In this document: positions 1 through 11,248 of the stretch, piece by piece | Layout: each line of letters starts with the position of its first letter | How positions within the stretch are numbered: the first letter of the stretch is position 1 | Virus record (IMG/VR): IMGVR_UViG_3300035698_016860 | Coordinates: 1-60,716 of that record | From: a virus | Reading direction: 5' to 3' (one strand) | DNA: 60,716 nucleotides | Made by a program: the position numbers and the translations under genes | Notes under the pieces: generated by a model | Database searches by the model: none | What the model saw: only the letters and a program-made list of their open reading frames with translations | What the model was told of the DNA's origin: nothing

Positions 1-590
1 AATTACATTTTGATACTTCTGAGTTTGATAAATTAGATTTTGATAAAACTTTTAAATTACATTTTGATACTTCTGAGTTTGATAAATTAGATTTTGATAA
101 AAGTTTTAAATTACATTTTGATACTTCAGAACTAGATAAGTTAAAATTTGATACTTCTGAGTTTGATAAATTAGATTTTGATAAAACTTTTAAAGTTAGA
201 TTAAATTTAGATACTTCAGAGCTAGACAAAGTTTTCAATAGAAAAATAAATTTAGATACTTCAGAACTAGATAAAATATTTGATAAAAAATTAAGTTTTG
301 ATACTTCAGAACTAGATAAAATTTCGACTTTTAGACACCCTATTGAAATCGATAAGATACCGACTGTTACATCTTTTACTGAAGAAAAGACTTATAATAT
401 AAATAAGACGTCGATTACAAAAACGACACCCAGAGTAGAACCCGAATTTAGACAAGTAGTCCCCGATAATAAAGAATTAATATTAAAATTGAATGAATTG
501 ATTGAAGTAGGTAAAAAAGACAAAATATTAAAAATAAATAATCGTGAATTTGCAAAGATATTGATAGACCAGGCGACTAGTAATTTTTAA
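1..590 (+). CDS. Tail tape measure protein, C-terminal part (partial)
   Basis: Open at the left edge, read from base 3 to TAA 588-590. The first 110 residues are imperfect repeats of about 11-19 residues built on DTSELDKL / FDKLDFDK, so a long regular helical rod is likely. The last residues (KINNREFAKILIDQA) resemble the C-terminal motif of tape measure proteins of Gram-positive phages (an INGREFA-type ending). Tape measure proteins set tail length and are followed by baseplate genes, as here. The identity is inferred from repeats, C-terminus and position; the N-terminus lies outside the window. Confidence 0.6.
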   Translation, partial: LHFDTSEFDKLDFDKTFKLHFDTSEFDKLDFDKSFKLHFDTSELDKLKFDTSEFDKLDFDKTFKVRLNLDTSELDKVFNRKINLDTSELDKIFDKKLSFDTSELDKISTFRHPIEIDKIPTVTSFTEEKTYNINKTSITKTTPRVEPEFRQVVPDNKELILKLNELIEVGKKDKILKINNREFAKILIDQATSNF

Positions 591-603
591 TGGAGATAGA
601 TAG

Positions 604-3204
604 ATGCCGATAGTTAATAATACTGATATATCTTCGTATTACGGTCAGTATGCGAATAAAACATACCCGACCATCGATCAACTAGATTTATTGAAGAAAA
701 ACAGGAACAGCGACTACAATATATTAGAAGTAGATTATTTCAGCGATACTATGGGTATATGAGGTGGAGACTCTACACCCAGAGGATTTACTAGAAATGA
801 TATGTTTATGGGTAAATCGCATTTGTTAGAATGTGATATAGATGCTAAATTAGTAACTCCTGTTGACGTATTAGATGATCTACCTTTGACTTGAGTTGAA
901 ATAGGATTTGCTGGGGAGAGACCAAGTTATATATTAGAATTATATAAAAAGTATAAAGACGAATTATTATTACAGAATTTAGGTCCAGATCCAGATCTTA
1001 GTTATAGTTTAATAAACCCAGTTACAGAAGACCCCATTTTTGATTTACTTACTTCTAACTTATCAACAAAGCTTAATTTATACAATCCTAAATCTTTCAT
1101 CCAAGATTGACCAGAAATTTTAGAAAATAATGTTCCGGTCGTTGGATACACTTCAATTGGAGAAGATAAATATTTACTACCGGCTAGTCCTACCATAGAA
1201 CAAAATAGTAATATAGAATTTTTATACACAGAGAACGAGGATAGTTTGTTGATCCAAAATATAGGCCCAGATCCAAATTTTAATTATACTCCAATAACTG
1301 GGTTTCCTGTATATCCAATTTCTGATTTGCTTAATTCTAATTTATCAACAGATCTTAATTTATACAATCCTAAATCTTTTATTTTAAATTGGCCCGATAC
1401 TTTAGAAAACCCAAATCTTATTTATGAATTAATAAATACAGAAGAGGTTCCTGTAGATCCAATATATGATTTATTTACAGAAAACAAGGACATGTTATAT
1501 AGTCCTAAGAATTTTGATATTAATTTTGCTAACAAATATGATAAAGAAAAAGACGCACCTCATATAGGATATACAGAAATAGGCGATGATAGTAGAACAG
1601 GAATAAATCCTTATTGGCCATGAAAAAGTTTTGCAACAGATGTTATAAGAATGAAACAATTTGCAGACTTAACTACTCCAGAGGGTATAAAATTTATAGC
1701 TACAAGAGCTGGGTTACAACTATTTAATCCGAGAGCAGAAACTAGAGTTTGAAATCCATTATCAATGATTCATGTACCCTTTGTGAGTTATCAGTATCAA
1801 ATGCCAGGATATATACCAAATACTTTATTGGGTGGTGACTATAAAGGTTCAGTGGAGCTAGTAAGGGGTGATATAGATAAGATAGATATACCAACTTTTA
1901 CTGATAATACATCTAATTGATTAGAAAATATAGCTAATACTTTTAATCCTTTTCCTCCGATGAACAAGACTATTCTCCAAAGAATAGAAGCTGATCCAAA
2001 GAAAGCATATACTGTTAAAAATGATAGAGGTGAAATAGTTCCTGATACTGATTCTGAATATACAATTGAAAATCAGTATGTATCTAGATTTATTAATACT
2101 GATACTGTAAAACACATAGAATTCGATAGTTTGTACTGATTAGATGCTGGAATACCAATACCCGAAACATTAATTACAAATAAAAAGATTGAAGAACTAA
2201 TAAAATCAGAAGAGGTACAAAATAAATTAGATAGAAATTGACCTAAAACTAAACCAACTGAAGATGATGTTCTTAATAACTCCATAAGAAGATATTCTTT
2301 AATGGCTTACAGTGAGCTCCCAACTGTTATTAATCCAACAGATAAAACTAAACTAGAATACACAAAAGGTGAAAATGAATTAACTTCATTTGGAGATAGT
2401 AGAGCCAATTTTATAGGAAATAAGAGTGGGAGAGTAATTTTACTAGATGATGTTGCTAAAGGTTATGGTTTTGGTAAACCTGGTCAACTTTCTGGCGCTG
2501 AAGTAGATAGAAATAATATATATAGTAAAAAGATGGTAGGTACTAGCGATAGAATAAATTTAGTTCCATATGATACTGAAGACACCGATAACGACTATAA
2601 TAAAGATAAAATAACAAAAGCTATAAAGGACATACCACCTTATAAAGATTTAGTAAGATTTAGAATTAAAGATTTAAAAAATGATAGATGATTAATATTC
2701 AGATCTATGTTAACTAATATTTCCGATCAATTTAGTTCTCGTTGAAACGAAAATAATTATATCGGAAGGCCAGTACCTGTATTTACTTATACTGGTGTGA
2801 CTAGACAAATAAATGCTAGTTTAAAAATATTTGCATTTACTAGAGATGAAATGAAACCATTATGGGTTAAAATTAATCATTTAATGGGTTTGAATTATCC
2901 ACATTATACTAGTGATGGTAGAATGATTGGACCTTTTGTTGAGTTAACCTTAGGTAGTATTTTATATGAAACACCGGGGTTCTTTAACAATATAAATATA
3001 GACTATGATGATAATATTCCATGAGAAATATTAGGTGTTACCGAAAATGATGATATTCAATTACCTTTTGGTATTAATGTAACTTTAAGTTTTACTGTTA
3101 TTGGAGACAGAATACCTGGGGCAGAATCATTACACTTATATGGATTGCCTGAAAGTTGAGCACCTGCTGAAGGTTGGTATAATAAAAATAAATATAAAGG
3201 ATAG
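604..3204 (+). CDS. Tail/baseplate structural protein with duplicated module, 866 aa
   Basis: One frame from ATG 604 (after GGAGATAG) to TAG 3202-3204 once TGA is read as Trp; I count 12 TGA and 4 TGG codons. A module of roughly 60-90 residues is duplicated (about residues 120-185 and 215-290): both copies contain NLYNPKSFI followed by DWPE or NWPD, the first Trp being TGA (1108-1110) and the second TGG (1390-1392). The C-terminal third (RPVPVFTYTG, RQINASLKIFAFTRDE, GPFVELTLG, ETPGFF, PWEI) matches a baseplate/tail structural family common in large virulent myoviruses. The exact place in the tail is not known. Confidence 0.8.
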
Positions 3205-3225
3205 GTTTAAATAAAATTTAAGAAG

Positions 3226-3828
3226 ATGTATAATCTAAAAGGAAATAAATTAATAGTTGTAGATGTACAGAGAGAATATGAATCTCACATAAATTTTGAC
3301 ATATCAGAATTTGTAGCATCTCTAATGTCTTTCAATGGTGATATTTTATATATCTACGATTCAACAGATGGTACAATTAAAGACGAAATTGTTAATTGAT
3401 TGTACGAAGAAACAGGACTATATGATATGGAATTCCTAGAAAAAGAATATGGTTATTTCAGAGAAGCTATGAGTTTATATGATCAAGAAGATATGGTCAA
3501 AGTTATAAAATTTATGATGAATAATAATTATGGAGATATTAGAGACGCTCAAATAGAAAAAATTAAAGAACTTGACATAGATGAAGATTTCAAAAATAAT
3601 TTACTTTCTGACAGTTTTGCCATGTATCTACCAGCTTTTGACTATAATATTTTAAAATCATATAATAATGCTACAATAATTGGCGGTGGACTACATGAAT
3701 GTCTGGAAGAAATAGTTATATTGATGGAAGCTTTAGATCTGAACCATAACATAGATTTACATTATATTTTTGAAAATAAAATAATATTGAGTAATATCGC
3801 GAGGAAAATAATAAATGAACAGATATAA
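3226..3828 (+). CDS. Phage protein, possible isochorismatase-like fold, 200 aa
   Basis: ATG 3226 to TAA, one TGA-Trp (VNWLYEE). The N-terminus LIVVDVQREYESH looks like the first strand and Asp of cysteine hydrolases, and IIGGGLHECLEEI near residue 150 resembles the strand carrying their nucleophilic Cys. No clear catalytic Lys was found, so the enzyme call is weak. It sits between baseplate genes and overlaps the next gene by 14 bases, so a small structural or assembly role is also possible. Confidence 0.6.
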
Positions 3829-4096
3829 ATATACCGGATTAGTTGGTAAAGATAAATATAATATAACATTATATCCAATTGTAGAAGAGAACGATTCAGA
3901 TATCTACATTATAGCCCCAAAGTGAACGAGATTGGACAGTTTGGCAGAAATATATTATAGAGATGTTACAAAATGAGTAATTATAGCTAGAGCGAATAAT
4001 CTAGACGGAGACTCATTATATATTGACGAACCAATTAGATTGAGAATACCAATCGACCCGAATTTATTTATATCGAAGTTAGAGGACGAGTCATAA
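3815..4096 (+). CDS. LysM-like baseplate protein (gp53/tail X type), 93 aa
   Basis: ATG 3815, TAA 4094-4096, two TGA-Trp codons. The core RLDSLAEIYYRDVTKWVIIARANNL followed by DEPIRLRIP is the pattern of LysM-like baseplate wedge proteins (T4 gp53, P2 gpX): a short helix-rich domain with a conserved Trp, then a P-x-x-x-L-x-I-P ending. Such proteins join baseplate parts under the tail tube. It overlaps the gene before by 14 bases and shares its stop base A with the next ATG, so translation is probably coupled. Confidence 0.75.
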
Positions 4097-6243
4097 TGGC
4101 TATATTTTTGGCCCCAATAGACGAAGCAGTAAAAAAAGAACTTGATCAACGTGTCAAATTTCAAAACTATGAAAACGCCACAGATGGTAGACCTTTCATA
4201 GATTGACAACGAAAAACACCCTGAATAAAATTATTTTCTAATATTGAAACTATTAAACGGGAAATGTTATTTACAGAATTTGGTAATAAACAATGACCTA
4301 AAAGTATGTATAATGATAGAACTCTAGCTAAAGAAAATATTTTAGTGGCATCAACATTAGATGAAAATCAAAAAAATAGAGCAGGTTTCGATGAAATGTA
4401 TACTTCTCTAGAAGAAAGTATAAAGAAAATACCTCATAGACCACAACCAACTATACAATCTGCACAAATAAAAACAATAGGAAAGCTTGGTTCTTTGAGA
4501 AAAGCAACAGTTTCGTTTACTTGTTATACATTAGAACAATTAGAACAATTAGAAATATTGTATATGACACCTGGAGGTTCTTGTGTTTTACAATGAGGGT
4601 GAGCTGGATTAGGATCAGAGGGGTCGGAATACAAAATAGATAACGTAACAAATGAAAACACCCCATTTGAATCAGAAAAGATTCGTGAAAAAATTAAAAA
4701 GTCTAATTATTCTATGGATGTTCTAGTTGGAATAATAACTAATTTTGAATGAACCTTAGGCGAAAATGGAATATTTAACTGTACGGTAGAATTGACAGCG
4801 AGGGGGTTTGAAGGACTATTCTTATCGGCAAAAACTTTGAAAAGTTACATCAATTTTGATAAAGGTAAAGTAGAACATATAACACTAGAAAGTTTTACCG
4901 ATAGATTTGAAGAATTTTTGAAAACAAAAGAAATAAAACCATTTGTTCTATTTAAAAAATGAATGTCGATAGGATTCATAGAGGATAGAGTAATTTCACC
5001 TTTTACAAGAGACGGAGGAATAGGAAAATTTCAAAGTATCCAAAATATTAAAGGTGTAGGAACCATTTCGGAGTATTGTGGAGATCATGAAAAACTCTTA
5101 TCGATGGATTCGGATATTTTCGTTATTCCTAGGGGTATTAGATGATCTTATAATTCGCGTGGGGCCTCTATTACGTTAAGAGTACCGAAACCTTCTGATC
5201 CTACTGTCGATAAAACAGATACATTTAATATAGGCGGAAATATTGGTTTAGGATATGTTAGAAATATTCTAGTACATAAAGATGTGGTTAAATCAGCTTT
5301 ACGAAAAGATACAATATTAGGTATTATGCAAGAGATTGTGGATAAATTAAATGAGTATTCGCTAGACTATTGAAATTTAAAAATAATAGCAGACGGTGAA
5401 ACAGGTACCTCAAAAATTATAGATTATGATAGTTCATTGAACGATGTTAACTATTTGGTTGGGGCCGAGGAACCAATGAAACCCTATGAATTTAAAGTTT
5501 TAGAAAAAGGATCAATTGTTAAAGGAATATCTATGGGTTCTGCTTTACCAGAACGAATAAAAACTGCTGCATTATATGCTATAAATGGTTTATCGCCAGA
5601 TGTAAACGGAAGTGCTCTCGGAAGAATGTTTGGAGGCGTATCAGATACTTATTTGAAATATTTAAAAAATAAACTTCCGCCAGAAGAAGAAACTGAACCC
5701 GAAGATTATGTTGAAGATACAAAAATTAAAGAAACCCAAGAAGATGGTAGAGCCGAGAGAGATAAGATTATAAACAAAACTATATTAGGTGTAAATCACA
5801 ATATAAGTACTCAGTATTGGAATGTTCTCAGAAATGATTTATTAGATAATCAGGGTGAAAATCCTAAAAATAATCAACTAATCAATAACAGAATGATAAA
5901 TATAAATCTAGAAGTCACAATAGATGGCGTATCAGGAATAAAATATGGAAATTCATTTACTATTGACTATATACCAAATAGATATAGAGGGAATTCTTTA
6001 TTCCAAACAACATATATTAATGATAATATAGATGAGAACACATGAGAAACTAAGATTATAGGTCAATTAAGAATAGGAATGAATAGTAAAGATGTTATAA
6101 CTACAGTCACTAAAGAAACAACAGCTGTGGGTGTTGCGTCTGAAGATGTTGACGATGCATATAAAAAGAAATTAATATCTAAAGAGGAATATATGGCATT
6201 ACATAAAGCATTCTATAACTATAGAGTAAAGAATGAGAGATAA
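4096..6243 (+). CDS. Virion structural protein, probably tail/baseplate, 715 aa
   Basis: Continuous from ATG 4096 to TAA 6241-6243 with about 10 TGA-Trp and 1 TGG (QYWNV). Residues 110-270 contain IKTIGKLGSLRKATVSF, CYTLEQLEQLEILYMTPGG, QWGW and EWTLGENGIFNCTVEL, a signature of a large structural protein family seen in many T4-like and jumbo myoviruses. The middle (about residues 480-560) is acidic and low in complexity. The start overlaps the previous stop. The role in tail or baseplate is inferred from family and neighbours. Confidence 0.8.
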
Positions 6244-6248
6244 GATAA

Positions 6249-6749
6249 ATGGCAAATTATACTAATGGTAAAGAATATCTATTAGGTGATGTTCCTTACA
6301 GAGGTCCGTATTTTATAGTTTCTGGAACTGATAAAGCATACACAGGTAGTAGTTTTATTTTTGGAATTTCTAAAGAACTAACAAGAGTAGAAATTGAAAG
6401 TGACTTAGATTTGGGTATATACCCTGAGATAAATCCAGACTACTATAATAAAGCGACTTGGTATCCCGTATCGTATTATCCTATGATAACTGATAAAGAC
6501 ATAGAGAATAGATGAATATATAGGTTCTTCGCTCAAAAAGCAAATAGTGTTACCAATCCAATTGTTGAAGTAGAAGGTAAGGACTATAATACATGTGAGC
6601 TATATAAATTCGTTAAGCTGAAATGATACATTATCGGGCCAGACCAAGAGGTGGTTGATTCTAATTCTCGTGCTATATCGGACAATCTAAATATATTACC
6701 AACATTAGATCAAAGATTAAAAAACCAGCTAGAATTGAATAAAAACTAA
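6249..6749 (+). CDS. Structural-region protein, 166 aa
   Basis: ATG 6249, five bases after the previous stop, to TAA 6747-6749, with two TGA-Trp (ENRWIYRF, KLKWYIIG) and one TGG. Rich in Tyr, Pro and Gly (VPYRGPYFIVSG) and ends in a helical tail (LDQRLKNQLELNKN). I do not recognise the family. As the last gene of the tail block it is probably a virion or tail-assembly protein. Confidence 0.75.
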
Positions 6750-6809
6750 CACCACGGGTAAATAAGCATAGTTATAATTAAATAGGTTATGGAGATATAA
6801 TAATACATA

Positions 6810-8156
6810 ATGAAAATTATTAGTTATAAAGAAGAGTTAGACAATCTCGACGTAGGGTCCGATGCGATTTTAATACCAATATTTGAAAACAATTTTGAAC
6901 ACCCGAAAAGACAAAGAACTATAATTATCTACATCTGTAGAATGTCAGATAAAAAAGAATGATTAATTGTCACGAAACACCATAGTGAATCTATTTCTGA
7001 TATAGACGACATAATTATACCACCTTTTACAGGTAATAAGTTTGTAACCGATAAAAAAACATTTTTATATACAAGTAATAATCTAAAGAATGTAGTCGAT
7101 CTAAAATTATATTATTACTTGAAATACAACAGGAACCTAAGAATAAACATAAACAATTCTGACGTTAAACAATTCTTCAGTAATAAGTATAAGAGGTTCA
7201 AAAACATTAACGGATTAATACCAATCTACACTCACTATGATACTTGCTCTAAAACAGCTAATAAATTATTGAATTTAATAGATACATTTAAACCATCCAC
7301 TGAATTTAAATTCTTTAACAATCTAGCAATACCAGAATTTAAAACTATAGAAGGAGCCGGTATACATATAGGCCCGTCGAGACTATTATCATCCCTCGGG
7401 TCTAAGATCAAGAGCGCCCCTAAAGATGACAAATTATATTCTTCGTACTTGTTCAATACTACAACCGGTAGGCCGTCTAATACATACAATAAAATAAATT
7501 TCGCCGCTTTAAATAAAAGTGACAATACTAGGAAACTAATAACTAGCCGGTTTGCAGATCGTGGGATATTATTAGAGTATGATTATGTTGCTTATCATTT
7601 AAAGCTAATAGCTACTTTGATAAATTTTAAGCACCCGAAGTCTATGAATTTTCATAAATACATGGCACAGAAATATCTTAACAAGTCGAACGTAACGGAA
7701 AAAGAAATAAACGATAGTAAAGTGATATCATTCAAACTGTTATACGGTGGAGTGTCTAAGGAATATAAACACATCGATTTCTATCAACTCTTACAGCCAA
7801 CGATAGAACTGTTATGAACAAAATATATAAACAATGTTAATGACTTTTTGCCAACAACAGATAGGGTGGTCCGGGATATTAAAAATAAATATAAGCTATT
7901 TAACTATTTGATACAGAATGTAGAGACTAAGAGAAACGTAACGATTCTGAAAAAAATTAATAATTATCTGAGTGACAAGAAAACTAAAGTAGTATTGTAC
8001 ACATATGATTCTTTTTTGATAGATTACTGTCTAGACGAAGGAAAAGAAATACTGATAGGAATGACAGACATTATAACCAGTAATGACGATTATCATGTTA
8101 GATTCAGGGCCGGTATAAATTACAAGGACATGAAAAATTTTTCGATAAAAACTTAA
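6810..8156 (+). CDS. Divergent family A DNA polymerase-like protein, 448 aa
   Basis: ATG 6810 to TAA, two TGA-Trp (KEWLIV, ELLWTKY). The C-terminal 250 residues follow the palm/finger order of family A polymerases: a T-x-T-G-R-x-S segment (NTTTGRPSNTYNKINFAAL, about 218-236), a motif A-like LEYDYVAYHLKLIA (about 250-265), a motif B-like VISFKLLYGG (about 303-312), and a motif C-like YTYDSFLID (about 396-404) where HDE is usual. No 3'-5' exonuclease domain is visible. It heads the replication block. It may be a divergent or accessory polymerase; activity is unproven because motifs A and C are weak. Confidence 0.65.
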
Positions 8157-8202
8157 ATTTTCTGATAATTATATATATAGGAATGAGCATAAGGAAATAA
8201 TA

Positions 8203-8625
8203 ATGGAGCACACTAAGAAAAAAATATTGTTGTGTACGTTTACGACAAAAGTTGCCATACAGGAAACGGTTAAGTCTATAAATGATACTTACGAGGTTGT
8301 AAATAATAAGATAATTATCTTATACGACACCGACGATGTAGATAGATTATTCTGTATATATAATGTGTTGGGTGGTAGCCAGATAACTAAGCTACCTAAA
8401 ACAATATTACTACACAGAAAGAAAGAGACCAATACGCTATACACTATAAATAGCCTTAATAAATTAGTATTGAGGTTGAACGGAAGCTACGACATAGCTT
8501 ATAGAGTAAATTGAAAAGATTTTAAAAATGTATTATTACTACTTAGAAACGACGAGCTATTGACGATAAGCACCGATCTACTAGTAGTTCATAATACTAA
8601 TGAACCAGTAATAATTGGAGATTAA
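8203..8625 (+). CDS. Hypothetical protein, 140 aa
   Basis: ATG 8203 after AAGGAAATAATA, TAA 8623-8625, one TGA-Trp (RVNWKDF). Alternating beta-strand and helix character; the end VVHNTNEPVIIGD shows no known motif. It lies between the polymerase-like gene and a chain of overlapping small genes leading to SSB, so a replication role is possible but unsupported. Confidence 0.7.
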
Positions 8626-8979
8626 ATGATGACAAAAATATACAAACCATCAATTTTATCACTCATAACTGAAGAAGTATTAAATGAAAGTGTTCAAGAA
8701 TATGTATCAGAGAGTGGAAAATCTAGTATAAAGTTTGAGAACAATGAAAATAATAGTGAAATAAAAATAACAACTAAACTGATAGTAGATATGGATGTAA
8801 GCAGTCTGCCAGCAGATTATCAAACGACTTTTATTGAACTAATGGAAATGATAGAATTACAATGGAATGATTTAGTGAAAAAATGGTATGAGGGTGATCT
8901 ATCTAAAGCGGCCGAAGAAATAGAGACCGACGAAGAATTAGAAGTACCGCCGGAAGCCGAGAGCAATGAGGAAGAATAA
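8626..8979 (+). CDS. Acidic hypothetical protein, 117 aa
   Basis: ATG 8626 directly follows the previous stop; a second ATG is the next codon. The last 30 residues are nearly all Glu/Asp with few hydrophobics (AAEEIETDEELEVPPEAES), so a disordered acidic tail is likely. The stop overlaps the next ATG (ATAATGA layout). Single Trp codons are TGG. Function unknown. Confidence 0.75.
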   Translation: MMTKIYKPSILSLITEEVLNESVQEYVSESGKSSIKFENNENNSEIKITTKLIVDMDVSSLPADYQTTFIELMEMIELQWNDLVKKWYEGDLSKAAEEIETDEELEVPPEAESNEEE

Positions 8980-9227
8980 TGATACTAGAGACTAAGAGAC
9001 ATCATGTCGATATAGCTGTAAACGATATTAGGCATCTAAGTAAAGTCAAAGAGTTACAGAAACAATCCAACATTGACGGTATGTCATATTATTGCGATGG
9101 TAATAACACAGAATCGAGACCAGACAAGATGGGTAGAGAATATTACAGAGACCTCATGCTAAAGAGAAAAATATCTAAACCGATAAAGTTTAGTGATATA
9201 GTAGAAAATATATTAGGAGATCAATAA
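8979..9227 (+). CDS. Hypothetical protein, 82 aa
   Basis: ATG 8979 overlaps the previous stop by one base and its own stop overlaps the next ATG (9227), which places it firmly in a translationally coupled chain. Basic, with an SRPDKMGREYYRDLML segment; no domain recognised. Confidence 0.7.
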   Translation: MILETKRHHVDIAVNDIRHLSKVKELQKQSNIDGMSYYCDGNNTESRPDKMGREYYRDLMLKRKISKPIKFSDIVENILGDQ

Positions 9228-9832
9228 TGGATGAACTTATATTAAAAGAAAAGTTGCTTAAAGAGATCGAAAAGAAAGATGTGAGCAACAAAATATTGAT
9301 ATTTCAAACTAAATTAGAGGGATATCTAGAATTATTCGAAGAAGAATCGACGACTTTACAAGCTACGCTCGACGGATTCGATAAGTACGATCTACAAATA
9401 CAAGAATACATAGACTCATTAAATGCTATTTCAAATTACGCCGAATCTATAAAAAAAACATCAGAAGGCGTGTTGGAGTACTTCAAGAGCATCAGTGAAT
9501 CTAAAGAAATTAAGTTGAACGTAAATAGGATCGACGAGATCAGGAAAATAGATAAGGCCGATAATACAATTATGGAATACCTAAAGGAATATAGACAGCA
9601 GACAGCCCAGTTGGTCAGCCTATTCGACAAACTAGAAAATTATTCAGGCGGTGAATCAATAGGTGAAGCCGTTAAATTTTACAACGATGTACTCGTAGAA
9701 CTGATACCTGTATTATCATCAGTATCCTCTAGAGCCTCAGCAATCGCCGATAAATTAGATACCATTCTGAATACTAAAGGTAAGCCTAGAGGTAGAGGTG
9801 CTACCCACGATGACACAGAGGAGGGCGAATAA
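9227..9832 (+). CDS. Coiled-coil protein, 201 aa
   Basis: ATG 9227 overlaps the upstream stop; the stop overlaps the next ATG at 9832. Almost entirely helical heptads rich in Leu, Ile, Lys and Glu, ending in a Gly/Arg segment (GKPRGRGATHDD). No enzyme motif. The operon position just before the SSB gene suggests a DNA-transaction accessory or scaffold protein, which is inference only. Confidence 0.75.
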   Translation: MDELILKEKLLKEIEKKDVSNKILIFQTKLEGYLELFEEESTTLQATLDGFDKYDLQIQEYIDSLNAISNYAESIKKTSEGVLEYFKSISESKEIKLNVNRIDEIRKIDKADNTIMEYLKEYRQQTAQLVSLFDKLENYSGGESIGEAVKFYNDVLVELIPVLSSVSSRASAIADKLDTILNTKGKPRGRGATHDDTEEGE

Positions 9833-10206
9833 TGAAAAATTTTAATCTCTACGACTCTATATATGATTGATATAAAACAGGTACCATTGTACCAAAAGAG
9901 AATAAAACTAGGGTAGACCTTTTATTGAAAGAAATGCTTAATGAAGCAGTAACGAAATACATGAACGAAAACGTCGATGTAGAAGAGGACGAAAAGTTAT
10001 ACTGGGATAAAACATTAGAAGAATACGTCGAGCCAATTGATATAATAGACAAGGCTGCCTTCGAAATGTGAGAATCTAATTGGTACCCGAAGAAGACAAG
10101 AGAGTTAGAGTCTCTAGTAGAAGGTTCGGAGATAGAAGATATACTACTAGATCTAAGACCTTTATGTGAATGTCATATTGCTAATATAAAAAGAAAATTA
10201 TTTTAA
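9832..10206 (+). CDS. Hypothetical protein, 124 aa
   Basis: ATG 9832 to TAA 10204-10206 when TGA is Trp (YDWYKTG at the N-terminus and EMWESNW). Trp near the start is followed by a helical acidic region. Last gene of the coupled chain that begins at 8626; a hairpin and a 140-base gap follow. Confidence 0.7.
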
Positions 10207-10225
10207 AAGAGAAAATAAATCAAGC

Positions 10226-10248
10226 GGATCAAAAATAAATTTTGATCC
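10226..10248 (+). terminator. Hairpin after the 8.6-10.2 kb gene chain
   Basis: Nine-base stem GGATCAAAA / TTTTGATCC with a five-base loop ATAAA, followed by CCGG rather than a T-run. It could terminate weakly or cap the 3' end of the message. The rest of the gap to 10349 holds AT-rich sequence and the SSB ribosome site AACAGGAG. Confidence 0.45.
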
Positions 10249-10349
10249 CGGAAAGTGTTTCATATATATACACGATAGCTAAGATATTTTAGCGTAGTTG
10301 AAGGACTATAGAGTAACAAAAAAAGAAAAAAGAACAGGAGAAAAAGACT

Positions 10350-11183
10350 ATGGAAAAACGAGAAAATGACTTTTGGATCGACATGGATGAAATTACAACC
10401 ATGATTGATGATCTAAAGAAAGAAAACAAATCAAGCTCAAAGAACCGTTGAGCACCGCCAACCGGTACTTCGGTTATCAGAATCGTACCTTATGTACAAA
10501 ACCGCAAAAACCCCTTCGTAAGAATGTATTTTCACTGGAACATTGGCAAGACCGCTATGCTGTCGCCAGTGACCCATGGAAGACCCGACCCAATCGACGA
10601 AGCTTCGAAGAAATTATTCGAAAAGGCTCGTGAAGGTGGATCAAAAGATGATTGGAAATTAGCTAAAAAGTTAGAACCCAAATTGAGAGTCTACGCTCCA
10701 GTAATTATTAGAGGCTCAGAAGAACAAGGGGTTAAATGGTGGGGTTTCGGTAAGGAAATATTCGCCGAAATACTAAATGTGATAAAAAGTGGTGACTATG
10801 ATGATATTACACACCCAATACAAGGCCGTGATATCAAAGTTGAAAGAAAAACTAAGGAAGAAGCTGGAAACGATTACGGTAAAACTACTATTAGGGTACT
10901 TCCGAAAGTATCACCCATCTCGTCTGATAAAAAACTACTCAAAGATATACTAACAGTCCAACCAGATCCAAACGAACTATACCCAGAACCTACGTATGAA
11001 GATCTGAGAGAAGCCCTTAGAAGATATCTCGACCCAGAAGCTGAGGTTGACGACAATATAGAGAGTACAGAAACCACTATCAGCGAGAGTGAGAAAATAT
11101 CTGAAACCAAAGGTGATCCTAAAGTAGATAGTGTTATAGATCAGTTTGACGATGTGTTAAACGAAATAAAGAGTAAAAGCTAG
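10350..11183 (+). CDS. Single-stranded DNA-binding protein, gp32-like, 277 aa
   Basis: ATG 10350 to TAG 11181-11183; the one TGA is in NRWAPPTGTSVIRIVPY, which aligns with the gp32-type start of the OB fold. Further family marks are FVRMYFHWNIGK, VYAPVIIRGSEEQGVKWWGFGK, DYDDITHPIQGRDIKVER and the acidic C-terminal tail (DVLNEIKSKS preceded by many Glu) used by phage SSBs to bind partners. It coats single strands and organises UvsX, helicase and polymerase. It stands alone between a long leader and a strong terminator, so it is probably transcribed at a high level. Confidence 0.9.
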
Positions 11184-11196
11184 ACGAACATATATG

Positions 11197-11229
11197 ACAG
11201 AGTACACTTAGTAGTGTGCTCTGTTTTTA
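11197..11229 (+). terminator. Rho-independent terminator after the SSB gene
   Basis: An 11-bp stem ACAGAGTACAC / GTGTGCTCTGT (one G-T pair) with a 6-base loop TTAGTA, followed by a T5 run. Placed 14 bases after the SSB stop. Confidence 0.88.
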
Positions 11230-11248
11230 ATACGATAAAGGAGTATTT

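Noticed and set aside
1-340. CRISPR-like array from the regular repeats at the left edge
   Set aside because: The repeats have no unique spacers and stay in one open frame; they encode a repetitive tape measure region.
604-6243. TGA read as glycine (code 25) rather than tryptophan
   Set aside because: The repeat pair at 1108/1390, and family positions in UvsX, helicase, SSB and DUF4031, all call for Trp.
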